From assembly GCA_002323515.1 (NCBI GenBank), contig DCQQ01000005.1:1-51595 (forward strand): DNA of 51,595 nucleotides, read 5' to 3'. Positions 1 to 9,300 of this stretch are shown here, one piece after another. The notes beneath the pieces were generated by a model that did not search any database, had not been told where the DNA came from, and saw only the letters and a program-made list of their open reading frames with translations. The first letter of the stretch is position 1. Every line of letters starts with the position of its first letter. This DNA comes from Balneolaceae bacterium UBA1514. Lineage in GTDB: Bacteria; Bacteroidota; Rhodothermia; Balneolales; Balneolaceae. A program made the translations under genes and the position numbers.

Positions 1-6
1 TAGCTT

Positions 7-1878
7 CTAGAGCTCGGCTTTTAGCTCCCACACACTAGCTTCTTTAGGGAGTAGAACTAGGGTTGAGCCTAGTTCTTTACCGGCATTGGTAACCACATTT
101 TCAGCGGTAGTAAAATTACCTAAGACCTCCTGAAAACGAGCAGCATCTAAGGTTTTTTCTTCATCAGATGTATTAACTAATACCATGACCGTTTGCTGCT
201 CATGAAGTCGAAAATACACATATGTGTCATTCTCGGGAATAAAATGCTTCATACTTCCCTCATGTATTGCTATAGCCGTCTTCCTCCACTTTGAGAGTGT
301 TCGAATGTAGTCAAAAGCATCGTTTTCACTCTTTGTTCTGCCTTCCTCGCTAAATATATTTCGAGAATCATCGGGCCATCCACCTGGTAAGGTTTGTCTC
401 CAAGCTTCGTCATCGCCTCCTCTATACTCATGGCCAAACATAAATTCAGTACCGTAATAGACTTGTGGGATACCTCTCTGAGTGAGTAGTAGGGTAATAG
501 CCATTTTAAAGGTGGCCTCATCCTTATTTACATGCTCATAGACGCGAGACATATCGTGATTATCGAGGAAAATGACATTTTTCATGGCATCCGTATATAA
601 ATGATCTTGTCCTAGCATATAGTAAACTTTCATAAGACCATTCTCCCAGCCAAATTCTTCAGCCATTCCATCTCTTACTGCAAATGACCAGGGAAAATCG
701 GTAATACTAGGTAGTTTGGAATCATATCCGTCTCCTTGACCAGGTAGGTCATACTGCCAATATGCAGCGGCTGGAGGATTTACCGCCCATGCCTCACCAA
801 CAATGTTAAAGTCTGGGTATGCGGTTAAAACGGCCTCTACCCATTCCGCCATATATTCTTTATCTGGATATAAATAGGTATCCATACGAATTCCATCCAC
901 CCCAGAATATTCGATCCACCAAAGTGTGTTTATAATGAGATAGTCAGTGAGTAAAGGTTCATCCTGATTTAAATCGGGCATTTCTGGAACAAACCAGCCA
1001 TCAACCAGTTTTTGCATGTCGTAATCAGAAGAATATGGGTCTGCAACGATGGATCCCTGATAATTGGTTTGCATGTATTCATCGATATTGTGCACCCAGC
1101 CTTGAGTGGGTAGGTCTCGCATCCACCAATGTTGGTCACCTATATGGTTGTGAATCATATCCATAATTACTCTCATATCACGCTCATGAGCAGCATCTAT
1201 GAGGGCCTTGTACTCGGCGTTAGAACCGTATCGTCGGTCAACTTTGTACAAGTCTGTTGCAGCATATCCATGATAGGCTCCATACTCAGGTTTCATATCA
1301 TTTTCAATGATTGGAGTAAACCAAATAGCAGTCATACCTAGATCATCCAGATAATCTAGATGTTTGGCAACACCTGCTAAATCGCCGCCTTGACGGCGTT
1401 CTGGATTTGTTCGATCGGCAGATTCAAGCATCCCTTCAATGGTGTCATTATCTAGATTACCGTTGGCAAAGCGATCGGGCATCATTAGATAAATAACATC
1501 AGATGCATCAAATCCTTGGTTTTTGTTGGTTCGATCTTCGCGTGGTTTGAGCTCAAAGTCAAGCGTTAGGGTGGTGGATTCATGACTCAAACGAATCGGA
1601 ATAGTTCCAGCTGGGGCTGCAGAACTAATATTTAGGTAAACAAACAGATAATTCGGCGAGTCCACTGCTATTTGTTTTACTAGCTCAACACCAGGATAGT
1701 CAATTACCGCTCGATGAAGTCCTAGATTAGAGCCATATAACTGAATCTGCACCTGCTCAACAGGCATATCAATCCACCAAAAAGGAGGATCTATTTTTTC
1801 GATTTGGGCATTTACACTAAAGGTGAGACCTAAACTTGAACATATACTGAATACAACGAGGTATAGATAACGCGTCAT
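7..1878 (-). CDS. Secreted GH13 alpha-amylase family enzyme (cyclomaltodextrinase/neopullulanase type)
   Basis: Hydrolyses alpha-glucans or cyclic/short maltodextrins, probably in the periplasm or at the cell surface. A signal peptide ends near residue 24 (SVNAQ). Residues about 26-112 resemble the Ig-like N-terminal domain of cyclomaltodextrinases, and a (beta/alpha)8 barrel follows from about 125. The GH13 catalytic residues are all present: nucleophile D333 (GIRMD), acid/base E362 (GEAW) and D442 (LDNHD), with DMIHNH at 240-245. A small beta C-terminal domain closes the 623 residues. It lies 43 bp downstream of the M20 gene in the same direction, so co-transcription is possible. The stop is TAG. 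SusA-like neopullulanase is the nearest named role; exact substrate cannot be told from the sequence. Confidence 0.9.
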   Translation of the reverse strand: MTRYLYLVVFSICSSLGLTFSVNAQIEKIDPPFWWIDMPVEQVQIQLYGSNLGLHRAVIDYPGVELVKQIAVDSPNYLFVYLNISSAAPAGTIPIRLSHESTTLTLDFELKPREDRTNKNQGFDASDVIYLMMPDRFANGNLDNDTIEGMLESADRTNPERRQGGDLAGVAKHLDYLDDLGMTAIWFTPIIENDMKPEYGAYHGYAATDLYKVDRRYGSNAEYKALIDAAHERDMRVIMDMIHNHIGDQHWWMRDLPTQGWVHNIDEYMQTNYQGSIVADPYSSDYDMQKLVDGWFVPEMPDLNQDEPLLTDYLIINTLWWIEYSGVDGIRMDTYLYPDKEYMAEWVEAVLTAYPDFNIVGEAWAVNPPAAAYWQYDLPGQGDGYDSKLPSITDFPWSFAVRDGMAEEFGWENGLMKVYYMLGQDHLYTDAMKNVIFLDNHDMSRVYEHVNKDEATFKMAITLLLTQRGIPQVYYGTEFMFGHEYRGGDDEAWRQTLPGGWPDDSRNIFSEEGRTKSENDAFDYIRTLSKWRKTAIAIHEGSMKHFIPENDTYVYFRLHEQQTVMVLVNTSDEEKTLDAARFQEVLGNFTTAENVVTNAGKELGSTLVLLPKEASVWELKAEL

Positions 1879-1921
1879 GATGAATAATTGGTTAGTATAA
1901 TTTTTGTATAGGCTGAAACTA

Positions 1922-3274
1922 TTAATTTCCTACGCTTTCGAAATAATCGACGACTAAGTGACTTAAGCTTCTAACACCTAATTCAAGACCACTTTCATCG
2001 ATGTAAAAGTCAGGAGTATGGTGTCCAGCAGGGGTGCCGCCAGCGGGTAGTCCGCCTAAGAAAAAATAAAGTCCAGGTATTTGCTGTTGAAAAAATGAAA
2101 AGTCTTCGGCACCGGTGATGGCTGGCATGGTAACCACCATATTTTCACCGGCTGTTCCTTTTAACGTTGGAACCATCGCCTGGGTTAGTTCAGGATCGTT
2201 GAAGGTGACAGGGTATCCATTTGAAATAACTACTTCAGCGGCAGCGTTATTTGCTTCGGCTGTTTTTGTTGCAATTGTTGTGATTCGCTCAAAAATTGCG
2301 TCACGCATATCATTGTTAAGCGCACGAATAGTTCCCTCCATGAATACCTCTTCTGGTATAATATTACTTCTTACTCCGCCATGTATTTGCCCAATTGTGA
2401 CTACAGCCGCCTCATTGATTAGTTCCATGTTTCTGCTAATAATGGTTTGCAGGTTGTTAATAATTTGTGCTGATGTTACAATTGGGTCAACTCCACTCCA
2501 TGGGGCTGAACCATGAGCTTGTTTACCTTTAACAGTTATTTGAAAAGTATTAGAGCTAGCCATGATGCCACCTTCTTTGTAGGTAATCATACCCACAGGA
2601 GTCGCGTCAGATATATGTAAACCAAAAATGGCATCTACATCTGGGTTTTTTAAAACACCCTCTTTAACCATAAGTTCTGCTCCACCTTCTTCGCCTTTAG
2701 GCGCTCCCTCTTCAGCTGGTTGAAATATAAATTTAACCGTTCCTTTGAGTTCACTTTTAAATTCAGTAAGTATTTGAGCCACGCCCATTAAAATAGCTAC
2801 GTGGGTATCATGGCCACATGCATGCATGACACCAACTTGGTTTCCTTGATACTCTCCTATGGCGGTTGATTTAAACGGGACAGGTGTACGTTCAGTCACC
2901 GGCAAAGCATCCATGTCAGCCCTAAGTGCCACCACAGGCCCTAGGGCTGCACCTTGCAAAATAGCAACTACCCCCGTATGAGCCACTCCAGTCTGAACGT
3001 CTAGACCCAACTCTGTAAGGTGTTCGGTGATATATTCAGCCGTTTTGTACTCACGATTAGATAACTCGGGGTTTTGGTGTATATGACGCCGCCACTCTAT
3101 TACGCGATCCTCTAAATCAGCTGAACGACTATCGATGAGTGTTTTTAGATCTTGAGCTTGTACATAGGTAGGGCTGCTTCCCATCATAAGTACAGTCATA
3201 CAAGAGGAAAACAGAAGAAGAACTATTATTCTATAAAATGGCACGATTTTCATGGTTTTTGCTTGGAGTTTCAA
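1922..3274 (-). CDS. Secreted M20 family amidohydrolase (hippurate hydrolase/IAA-amino-acid hydrolase type)
   Basis: A metal-dependent amidohydrolase that would release amino acids from N-acyl conjugates outside the cytoplasm. The 450-residue protein has an N-terminal hydrophobic stretch (about 15-40, ending VQAQ) that reads as a signal peptide; a second possible start lies at Met8. M20D motifs are in order: RADMDALP at 118-125, HACGHD at 151-156 (metal ligands C153 and H155), PAEEG near 187-190, FGLH with H220, a dimerisation lid region, and GAEDFSFF plus GHHTPDF near the end. The amylase gene follows 43 bp downstream. Family membership is clear; substrate (N-acetyl, N-benzoyl or other N-acyl amino acids) is not. 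Confidence 0.9.
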   Translation of the reverse strand: MKLQAKTMKIVPFYRIIVLLLFSSCMTVLMMGSSPTYVQAQDLKTLIDSRSADLEDRVIEWRRHIHQNPELSNREYKTAEYITEHLTELGLDVQTGVAHTGVVAILQGAALGPVVALRADMDALPVTERTPVPFKSTAIGEYQGNQVGVMHACGHDTHVAILMGVAQILTEFKSELKGTVKFIFQPAEEGAPKGEEGGAELMVKEGVLKNPDVDAIFGLHISDATPVGMITYKEGGIMASSNTFQITVKGKQAHGSAPWSGVDPIVTSAQIINNLQTIISRNMELINEAAVVTIGQIHGGVRSNIIPEEVFMEGTIRALNNDMRDAIFERITTIATKTAEANNAAAEVVISNGYPVTFNDPELTQAMVPTLKGTAGENMVVTMPAITGAEDFSFFQQQIPGLYFFLGGLPAGGTPAGHHTPDFYIDESGLELGVRSLSHLVVDYFESVGN

Positions 3275-3409
3275 AGGTTGTAAATAAATCTAATGAAGCT
3301 GAGAAGGATAGTTTGTAGAAAAATCTAACCGTCGCTCATCTTCAATAATTTCAGCAAAAAAGCTCAAATCTACAAGCGATTGCTGACACACAAGGTAATG
3401 GGCAATACC

Positions 3410-4519
3410 TTAACTAAGTTCTAACATGCGTTCCAAGGATAGAACGGCATATTTTGCAACCTCTGGATCCACTTTAATACGGTTCACCACTCTACCCGCT
3501 TCAATTTCTTCTAATGACCACACTAGATGAGGTAGGTCAATTCGATTCATTGTTAAACAGGGGCACATAAATGGATTAAGGGATTCAATTTGTTTGTCAG
3601 GATGTTCGGCGATGATGCGATTGACTAAATTCATTTCGGTTCCAATGGCCCACATAGACCCTGATGGAGCAGCTTCGATGGTATTGATAATATAATTAGT
3701 GGAACCGGCATAGTCAGAATGTTGAACGACATCAAATGTACATTCAGGATGCACAATAACCTGTATTTTAGGATCTCGCATTTTTGCGTGTTCAATATGT
3801 TGAACGGTGAATTTTTCATGTACAGAGCAATGCCCCTTCCAAAGAATGACTCGAACATCTTCCCATGCGCCATCAAATTCAAATTCATTCGCTATAGGGT
3901 CATACACACACATATGCTCGAGAGCAATGCCAAGTTCGAAGGCCGTGTTTCGTCCTAAATGCTGGTCAGGTAAAAAGAGTATTCGCTCTTTTTTCTCAAA
4001 TGCCCATGTTAACATAGTATGAACATTGCCTGAGGTTACACATGCTCCTCCATATTTCCCCACAAATCCTTTAATTGCTGCAGTTGAATTTACGTAGGTG
4101 AGAGGAAGTATGGTATCATCCCAAATTTTTTGCATACGCTCCCAACCCCGCTCGGTCTGCTCAATATCGGCCATATCTGCCATGGAACATCCCGCTCTCA
4201 TGTCGGGTAAAATTACCTGCACATCCTCTTTGGTCAGCATGTCGGCTGTCTCCGCCATAAAATGAACCCCACAAAAAACAATGTATTCCGCCTCTGGCAT
4301 CTCGGCACAAATCTGAGCTAATTTTAATGAATCGCCTCGAGCGTCGGCAAAATCAATAACTTCGTCTTTTTGATAATGATGGCCCGGAATAAACAGACGA
4401 GCACCCAAACGGCTTTTAATTTCTGATACACGACTTGCCATTTCATCACTACTTAATTCATAATAGTGATTGGGAATTCTCAGATCGGTTTCTACACCTA
4501 ATAAGTCGTTTAGCTCCAT
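3410..4519 (-). CDS. nadA: Quinolinate synthase NadA
   Basis: Condenses iminoaspartate with dihydroxyacetone phosphate to quinolinate in de novo NAD synthesis; cytoplasmic [4Fe-4S] enzyme. The 369 residues match the Bacillus-type length. Three cluster cysteines are visible: C111 (RAGCSMAD), C231 (KGHCSVH) and C321 in the MCPC motif (C319 is the alternative). GHHYQ near 46-50 and GTEMN near 293-297 are also typical. The gene lies 184 bp downstream of nadC on the same strand. nadB is not in the window, so the iminoaspartate source is encoded elsewhere. The divergent cysteine desulfurase across nadC is a plausible sulfur donor for the cluster. Confidence 0.97.
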   Translation of the reverse strand: MELNDLLGVETDLRIPNHYYELSSDEMASRVSEIKSRLGARLFIPGHHYQKDEVIDFADARGDSLKLAQICAEMPEAEYIVFCGVHFMAETADMLTKEDVQVILPDMRAGCSMADMADIEQTERGWERMQKIWDDTILPLTYVNSTAAIKGFVGKYGGACVTSGNVHTMLTWAFEKKERILFLPDQHLGRNTAFELGIALEHMCVYDPIANEFEFDGAWEDVRVILWKGHCSVHEKFTVQHIEHAKMRDPKIQVIVHPECTFDVVQHSDYAGSTNYIINTIEAAPSGSMWAIGTEMNLVNRIIAEHPDKQIESLNPFMCPCLTMNRIDLPHLVWSLEEIEAGRVVNRIKVDPEVAKYAVLSLERMLELS

Positions 4520-4703
4520 AGAACAAAAAATAATCGGTTTAACCTAAGTTCAAGCTACCTATGATCAAATCGGCATTTACGGTTTTGATTGTGTGTGAAC
4601 TCTATGATTATACATGAACACGCGTAAGATAGCATTTTTATCAGAAATACTTTGTACCACCACAACCATGGTTATTCATTTCAGGGTTCCAATTCAGGCA
4701 CTT

Positions 4704-5534
4704 TTAATCAATGTAAAAGCTAATATCGCATGCCTTTACGGAATGGGTAATCCACCCTACAGAAATTACATCTGCCCCACAGCCTTTATAGGCTGCTATG
4801 TTATCAGGGTTTATTCCGCCCGATAGTTCAACTATGATCGATTTCGGAATGTGTTGGCGTAGCTCTTTTACTTGACCAGGAGCCTGGTTGTCCAACATAA
4901 TAACATCCACTTCGGCTTTCACTGCTTGTTGCACTTGATCTAGAGTCTCAACCTCTACTTCAATTTTTATCATGTGCCCTTGCTGTTTTCGAACCAGCTC
5001 CACTGCTTTTTCTATACTTCCCGCTGCCGTAATGTGATTATCCTTAATCATAACCCCATCATCTAGCCGAAATCGGTGATTAAAACCTCCACCACAACGT
5101 ACGGCGTATTTTTGCACCATTCGTAAACTTGGCAAAGTTTTACGCGTATCGGCGACTTTGATGCTAGGATCATCTAAGCGCCGAATTAGATCCTGAGTTG
5201 AACTGGCAATTCCTGAGAGGTGTTGCAATAGATTTAAAATGACTCGTTCACCGCTCAGCAAGGTGCCCACCGGTCCGTTCACATGGGCAAGAATCGACCC
5301 TTCTTCAAAGCCCTGACCATCTTCAACCAACCAAGAAAGCTCAACGCCTCCACCCAATGCGTAATATACCCGCTCTACTACCTGCATACCCGCAAAAATT
5401 CCTGACTGCCTTGCCACGAAGCGACCATTTTTTCGGTTTAATGCATCAAAAAGCCATTGGCTAGACCAGTCACCCATTCCAAGGTCTTCTTCCAGGGCTT
5501 GTTTAATAAGATGATCTAAGCTTATTGGGTTCAT
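4704..5534 (-). CDS. nadC: Nicotinate-nucleotide pyrophosphorylase (carboxylating) NadC
   Basis: Converts quinolinate plus PRPP to nicotinate mononucleotide, CO2 and PPi, the step after NadA. The 276-residue length is normal. Recognisable blocks are the N-terminal EEDLGMGDWSS, TRKTLPSLR, the substrate-binding RCGGGFNHR, KDNH, and the C-terminal ELSGGINPDNI barrel motif. It is first in a minus-strand series with nadA and is divergent from the cysteine desulfurase, sharing a 138-bp intergenic region with it. Confidence 0.97.
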   Translation of the reverse strand: MNPISLDHLIKQALEEDLGMGDWSSQWLFDALNRKNGRFVARQSGIFAGMQVVERVYYALGGGVELSWLVEDGQGFEEGSILAHVNGPVGTLLSGERVILNLLQHLSGIASSTQDLIRRLDDPSIKVADTRKTLPSLRMVQKYAVRCGGGFNHRFRLDDGVMIKDNHITAAGSIEKAVELVRKQQGHMIKIEVEVETLDQVQQAVKAEVDVIMLDNQAPGQVKELRQHIPKSIIVELSGGINPDNIAAYKGCGADVISVGWITHSVKACDISFYID

Positions 5535-5604
5535 AAGAACTAAGTGGGTTTGAGTGGTACTTTTTTAATAATTTACTGATAGTCGTTTTAACCGCTATAA
5601 AACA

Positions 5605-5625
5605 GGTATAAGGTACGCAGATACC
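5605..5625. promoter_or_regulatory. Inverted repeat between divergent nadC and cysteine desulfurase genes
   Basis: GGTAT (5605-5609) and ATACC (5621-5625) form a short inverted repeat with an 11-bp spacer in the 138-bp region separating the two divergent genes. This is where an NAD-responsive repressor could act on both. The arms are only 5 bp, so it may be chance. It does not match a regulator site I can name. Confidence 0.2.
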
Positions 5626-5672
5626 ATCACTAAAACACTTTTCTTAGTCTCTTTAAAGTAAAACAAGCGCTA

Positions 5673-6833
5673 ATGAACTATTTGGATTACGCAGCAACCA
5701 CACCCATGAGCGAACAGGCCTTAAATACATATACTAAGGTAGCCAGGGAATATTATGGGAATGCTAGTAGTCTGCATGAAGAAGGCACTCGAGCTCAACA
5801 GATTGTTACAGCATCTAAGCAAGTAATTGCTCAAGCTTTAGGAGCTTCTGGACGGCATCTACACTTTGTAAGTGGGGCAACGGAAGGAAATTTTTTGGCT
5901 ATTTATGCATTATTAGAATCGATAAAGCAGCAAGATCCCAGCAAGAATCATATTTTGTGTTCTCCAATTGAACATGATTCGGTTCTTCGGGTAATGAATA
6001 GGCTGGTAGCTGAGGGATGGGAGGTAGAGTATATGCCACTTTTAGACAATGGAAGAGTATGCGTTGATCAATTCAAAGAATGTTGTACCGAGTCAACGGC
6101 CTTAATCGCATTGCAGCTCGTTAATTCCGAGTTGGGAACGCATCAACCCGTGGGAGAAATTGCTGAAATCGCACGGAAAATGGATATAAAAGTGCATTGT
6201 GATGCTGTTCAGGCATTTGGAAAAATACCTATAGATGTACAGGTATTGGGAATACACTCGCTAAGTATTTCGGCGCATAAAATTTATGGACCACAGGGTA
6301 TTGGGGCCGTGTGGTTAGACCCAAAAATGGAATGGATCGGATTTTTTCCAAGCTCTACCTCTAAGAAATTTAGGCCAGGTACATTGGCCGTACCATCGAT
6401 CGCCGCTTTTGCCGCTGCTGCTAAAGAAATGATAGAAGAAATGGAGGCCGAATTTGTGCGGGTGCAACATCTCCGGGAAGCTTGGATAAAGGCGCTAGAG
6501 GATATGCCAAAACTACCGATCATCGAGGGGGCGCTGGCAGTGGATCATCAAAGCCCGTTCATCTTAGGGCTTCGTTTTCCTGGTATGGAAGGGCAATTTT
6601 TAATGCTCGAGTGTGATCAGGCGGGTTTGGCTATCTCGACCGGAAGTGCCTGTCAATCTGGATCTGATGAACCTAATGTTAGCATGAAGGCTCTAGGTAA
6701 AAGTGAGCAAGAAGCTAGAGAATTTGTTCGTTTTTCTTTTGGCAAGGGCCATTATATTGAGGAAATACCTCATATTATTGAGAAAATTCGTACCATTATA
6801 AATCGACATTATTCTCATATATCGACTTTTTAA
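5673..6833 (+). CDS. Cysteine desulfurase (NifS/IscS family)
   Basis: PLP enzyme that takes sulfur from cysteine for Fe-S cluster or thio-tRNA synthesis. It starts directly with the canonical MNYLDYAATTP. Visible active-site residues are H101 (SPIEHDSV), the PLP lysine K203 (SAHKIYGPQG) and the persulfide cysteine C327 (STGSACQSGSDEPN). At 386 residues it is full length. It is divergent from nadC/nadA, an arrangement like Bacillus, where a dedicated NifS-like desulfurase matures NadA. A specific role in NadA maturation is inferred from position; a general IscS role cannot be excluded. The DsbA-like gene follows 24 bp downstream. Confidence 0.93.
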   Translation: MNYLDYAATTPMSEQALNTYTKVAREYYGNASSLHEEGTRAQQIVTASKQVIAQALGASGRHLHFVSGATEGNFLAIYALLESIKQQDPSKNHILCSPIEHDSVLRVMNRLVAEGWEVEYMPLLDNGRVCVDQFKECCTESTALIALQLVNSELGTHQPVGEIAEIARKMDIKVHCDAVQAFGKIPIDVQVLGIHSLSISAHKIYGPQGIGAVWLDPKMEWIGFFPSSTSKKFRPGTLAVPSIAAFAAAAKEMIEEMEAEFVRVQHLREAWIKALEDMPKLPIIEGALAVDHQSPFILGLRFPGMEGQFLMLECDQAGLAISTGSACQSGSDEPNVSMKALGKSEQEAREFVRFSFGKGHYIEEIPHIIEKIRTIINRHYSHISTF

Positions 6834-6857
6834 TGTTCATTTAAACGTAATTCCATC

Positions 6858-7475
6858 ATGTTTTTTAATCGACTTTCCCTTCTAAGTTTTTTAGTACTAT
6901 TGGTAATGGCTTGTGGACCGTCCGAAGCGCAACAAAGTAGCGATCAAATTACCACTGCTTCTGGTTATACCCCTGAAATTAATCCTAATCCAGATGCCCC
7001 TGTTCAGATCGTAAAATTTAGTGACTATCAGTGTCCTGCCTGTAAATTTTTTGTTCCAATCGAACAGAAAATTAAAGAGGACTATGGCGATCAAGTGAGT
7101 ATTATAACCAAACATTTTCCATTGTCAATGCATCCATACGCCCATGTGGCTTCTCGTTCTGCAGAAGCAGCTAGAAAACAAGGTAAATACAAGGAAATGC
7201 ATGATAAAATATTTGATGGGCAAGAAGTCTGGTCTAAAGGCAATGCCGAACGCTTATTTATCGGCTATGCTGAGGAAATTGGTTTGGATACCGAAGTATT
7301 TACCGCCGATATGAATTCTGCCGAAATGAATCAAGTTGTCATGGAGCAGCGTAAAAAAGGAGTTCGAATGGGCGTTAATTCAACACCTACATTCTATATC
7401 AATGGGATAAAAGTAGAAAACAATCCCCAGACCTACATGGGATTTAAAGTTTTAATTGATCGGGAATTGGATTGA
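6858..7475 (+). CDS. DsbA-family thioredoxin-fold lipoprotein
   Basis: Predicted envelope thiol-disulfide oxidoreductase of the Thioredoxin_4/DsbA group. The 205-residue protein begins with a lipoprotein signal (LLVMAC, lipidated C19), then a short linker and a thioredoxin fold from about residue 48. The redox motif is CPAC at C59-C62, following FSDYQ. The cis-proline loop is NSTPTF near the C-terminus. It could introduce or isomerise disulfides in secreted proteins. It lies 24 bp after the desulfurase and about 50 bp before the carbonic anhydrase, so it may share their transcript. Confidence 0.88.
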   Translation: MFFNRLSLLSFLVLLVMACGPSEAQQSSDQITTASGYTPEINPNPDAPVQIVKFSDYQCPACKFFVPIEQKIKEDYGDQVSIITKHFPLSMHPYAHVASRSAEAARKQGKYKEMHDKIFDGQEVWSKGNAERLFIGYAEEIGLDTEVFTADMNSAEMNQVVMEQRKKGVRMGVNSTPTFYINGIKVENNPQTYMGFKVLIDRELD

Positions 7476-7525
7476 GGGTTAGGGCTATTTATTCACTACT
7501 GGTCACATTAACCCGATAAAACTTG

Positions 7526-8074
7526 ATGATACAACCATTTTTAGGTGTTGAGCCAACAATTAATCCTACCGCCTTTATTGCCGATAGTGCTGACATTATC
7601 GGTGATGTTCATATAGGCGAAATGTCGAGCGTATGGTTTAACGTTACCATTCGTGGTGATGTAAATAAGATTCGGATTGGGAATCATTCGAATGTTCAGG
7701 ATAATGTGTGCATTCATGTAATGAACCAAACTGGTCCAACGCAAATTGTCGATGAGGTGACGATTGGTCACGGTGCAGTGGTTCATGGGTGTACGATTCA
7801 AAGCCGGGTACTAGTGGGAATGAATGCCACCTTGCTCGATGGATGTGTGGTGGAATCGGATGTTATAGTCGCTGCAGGAACCTTGGTTCCTCCCGGTAAG
7901 GTTTTGGAAGCGGGTTATTTGTATATGGGCTCACCTGTAAAAAAGGTACGTAAATTGAGTGACCAAGAGCGGGCATCCATTGGTGATTATGCCCGTAATT
8001 ATGTCCGATACAGCCGCGTGTACAAAGGAGAGCATTCATATACGGAAAATCCATTTTATCGTCGTGATCCTTGA
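7526..8074 (+). CDS. Gamma-class carbonic anhydrase family protein (left-handed beta-helix)
   Basis: Hexapeptide-repeat trimer of the gamma carbonic anhydrase/YrdA type. The ATG at 7526 is chosen over the TTG one codon upstream; it gives 182 residues. Three zinc-ligand histidines are present at H64 (NVCIHVM), H82 and H87 (IGHGAVVHGC). Repeats such as ADIIGDVHIG and LVGMNATLLDG mark the beta helix. Many family members have weak or no CO2 hydratase activity, so the assignment is to family. Its TGA stop overlaps the TTG start of hemW by 4 bp, which points to translational coupling. Confidence 0.9.
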   Translation: MIQPFLGVEPTINPTAFIADSADIIGDVHIGEMSSVWFNVTIRGDVNKIRIGNHSNVQDNVCIHVMNQTGPTQIVDEVTIGHGAVVHGCTIQSRVLVGMNATLLDGCVVESDVIVAAGTLVPPGKVLEAGYLYMGSPVKKVRKLSDQERASIGDYARNYVRYSRVYKGEHSYTENPFYRRDP

Positions 8075-9282
8075 GCGGGATTTATGTTCATATCCCATTC
8101 TGCAAGCAGGCCTGTTCCTATTGTGATTTCTATTTTGTCACTAAATCGGATCAGAAGGAAAACTTCATTCAGGCCTTAATAGCAGAAATTGCTGCTCTTG
8201 AAGGACAGCTGTTTACAGAGGAAGTGGCTACAAGCATATATTTTGGTGGAGGTACGCCTTCATTGTTAAGTGCAGATCAATTGGGGCGTATTATATTCGA
8301 ATTGGAACGGGTATTTAGGTTGGAATTGGATGAACTAACCATTGAAATGAATCCTGATAATGTGACTCCTTATTATTTAAAGTCGTTAAAGGCTTGTGGG
8401 TTTGATCGCATAAGTATGGGTGTTCAGAGCTTTTCAGAGAAAAGTTTAAATTTTATGAATCGAGCGCACGATCGAACTCAAGCCTTGCAGGCATTAGAAG
8501 ATATTGTGACATCATCGTTTAAAAACTATACCGTTGATCTAATTTATGGCCAACCCGATCAAACGAGTGCCGAGTTACAAGAGGATATTGACCAACTCAT
8601 GGTTTTTAATCCTCCCCATATTTCGGCATATGCCCTTACCATCGAGCATAATACTCGTTTAGCGAAGCAAGTGGAGCTAGGAAGGGTAAAGCCAGCTGAT
8701 GATGATGATGTGGCTGATCAAATGGATCTGTTGGCTAAAATTCTTGGGAATTATGGTTTTAATCGATATGAAGTGAATAGTTTCGCAAAAGAGAGATTTC
8801 AAGCCAGGCATAACCAAATATATTGGACTCATGGTAATTATTTAGGCCTTGGACCAGGAGCTCATTCCTTTTGGTGGCCAAAAACACCCGTTGAGAAAGA
8901 GAGATTAATGGGCTATGATATGGGGTTTTTTAGGGGTTTATCATCTGAACAACCAACAGCGTTGCGATGGTCCAACCCTAAAGACTTTACGGGATATATT
9001 CATAAGAAAAATGAATATCAAAAGAGCATATATACTCTTGTTGAATCAATTAGCGAACTTAGTTTGGCGGAAGAATATATATGGCTTGGACTGCGAACCA
9101 GTCGCGGATTTGATCGTAATGTATTAGCCGAACGGTATAACTATAAGTGTGATGCGAAACAACAAAAACGATTAGAGAGCTTGGTTAAAGACGGAAAGAT
9201 AAGGCAAAGCGGTGAGAGCTTTAGCCTTACTCGAGAAGGCGTACGAATAGCCGATTATATAGCCTTGGATTTGCTAAGCTAA
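8071..9282 (+). CDS. hemW: HemW-like radical SAM heme chaperone
   Basis: Member of the HemN/HemW radical SAM family. HemW proteins bind and deliver heme rather than oxidise coproporphyrinogen. The TTG start at 8071 is supported because it puts the usual N-terminus (SGIYVHIPFCKQACSYCDF) at residue 2; the cluster cysteines are C11, C15 and C18. FGGGTPS and the HemN C-terminal domain (about 300-400) follow. It is 403 residues, nearer HemW (about 380-400) than HemN (about 450). It overlaps the carbonic anhydrase stop by 4 bp and converges with the HU-membrane gene after 18 bp. Confidence 0.88.
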   Translation: MSGIYVHIPFCKQACSYCDFYFVTKSDQKENFIQALIAEIAALEGQLFTEEVATSIYFGGGTPSLLSADQLGRIIFELERVFRLELDELTIEMNPDNVTPYYLKSLKACGFDRISMGVQSFSEKSLNFMNRAHDRTQALQALEDIVTSSFKNYTVDLIYGQPDQTSAELQEDIDQLMVFNPPHISAYALTIEHNTRLAKQVELGRVKPADDDDVADQMDLLAKILGNYGFNRYEVNSFAKERFQARHNQIYWTHGNYLGLGPGAHSFWWPKTPVEKERLMGYDMGFFRGLSSEQPTALRWSNPKDFTGYIHKKNEYQKSIYTLVESISELSLAEEYIWLGLRTSRGFDRNVLAERYNYKCDAKQQKRLESLVKDGKIRQSGESFSLTREGVRIADYIALDLLS

Positions 9283-9300
9283 TTGTACTCGATTCAGTTA

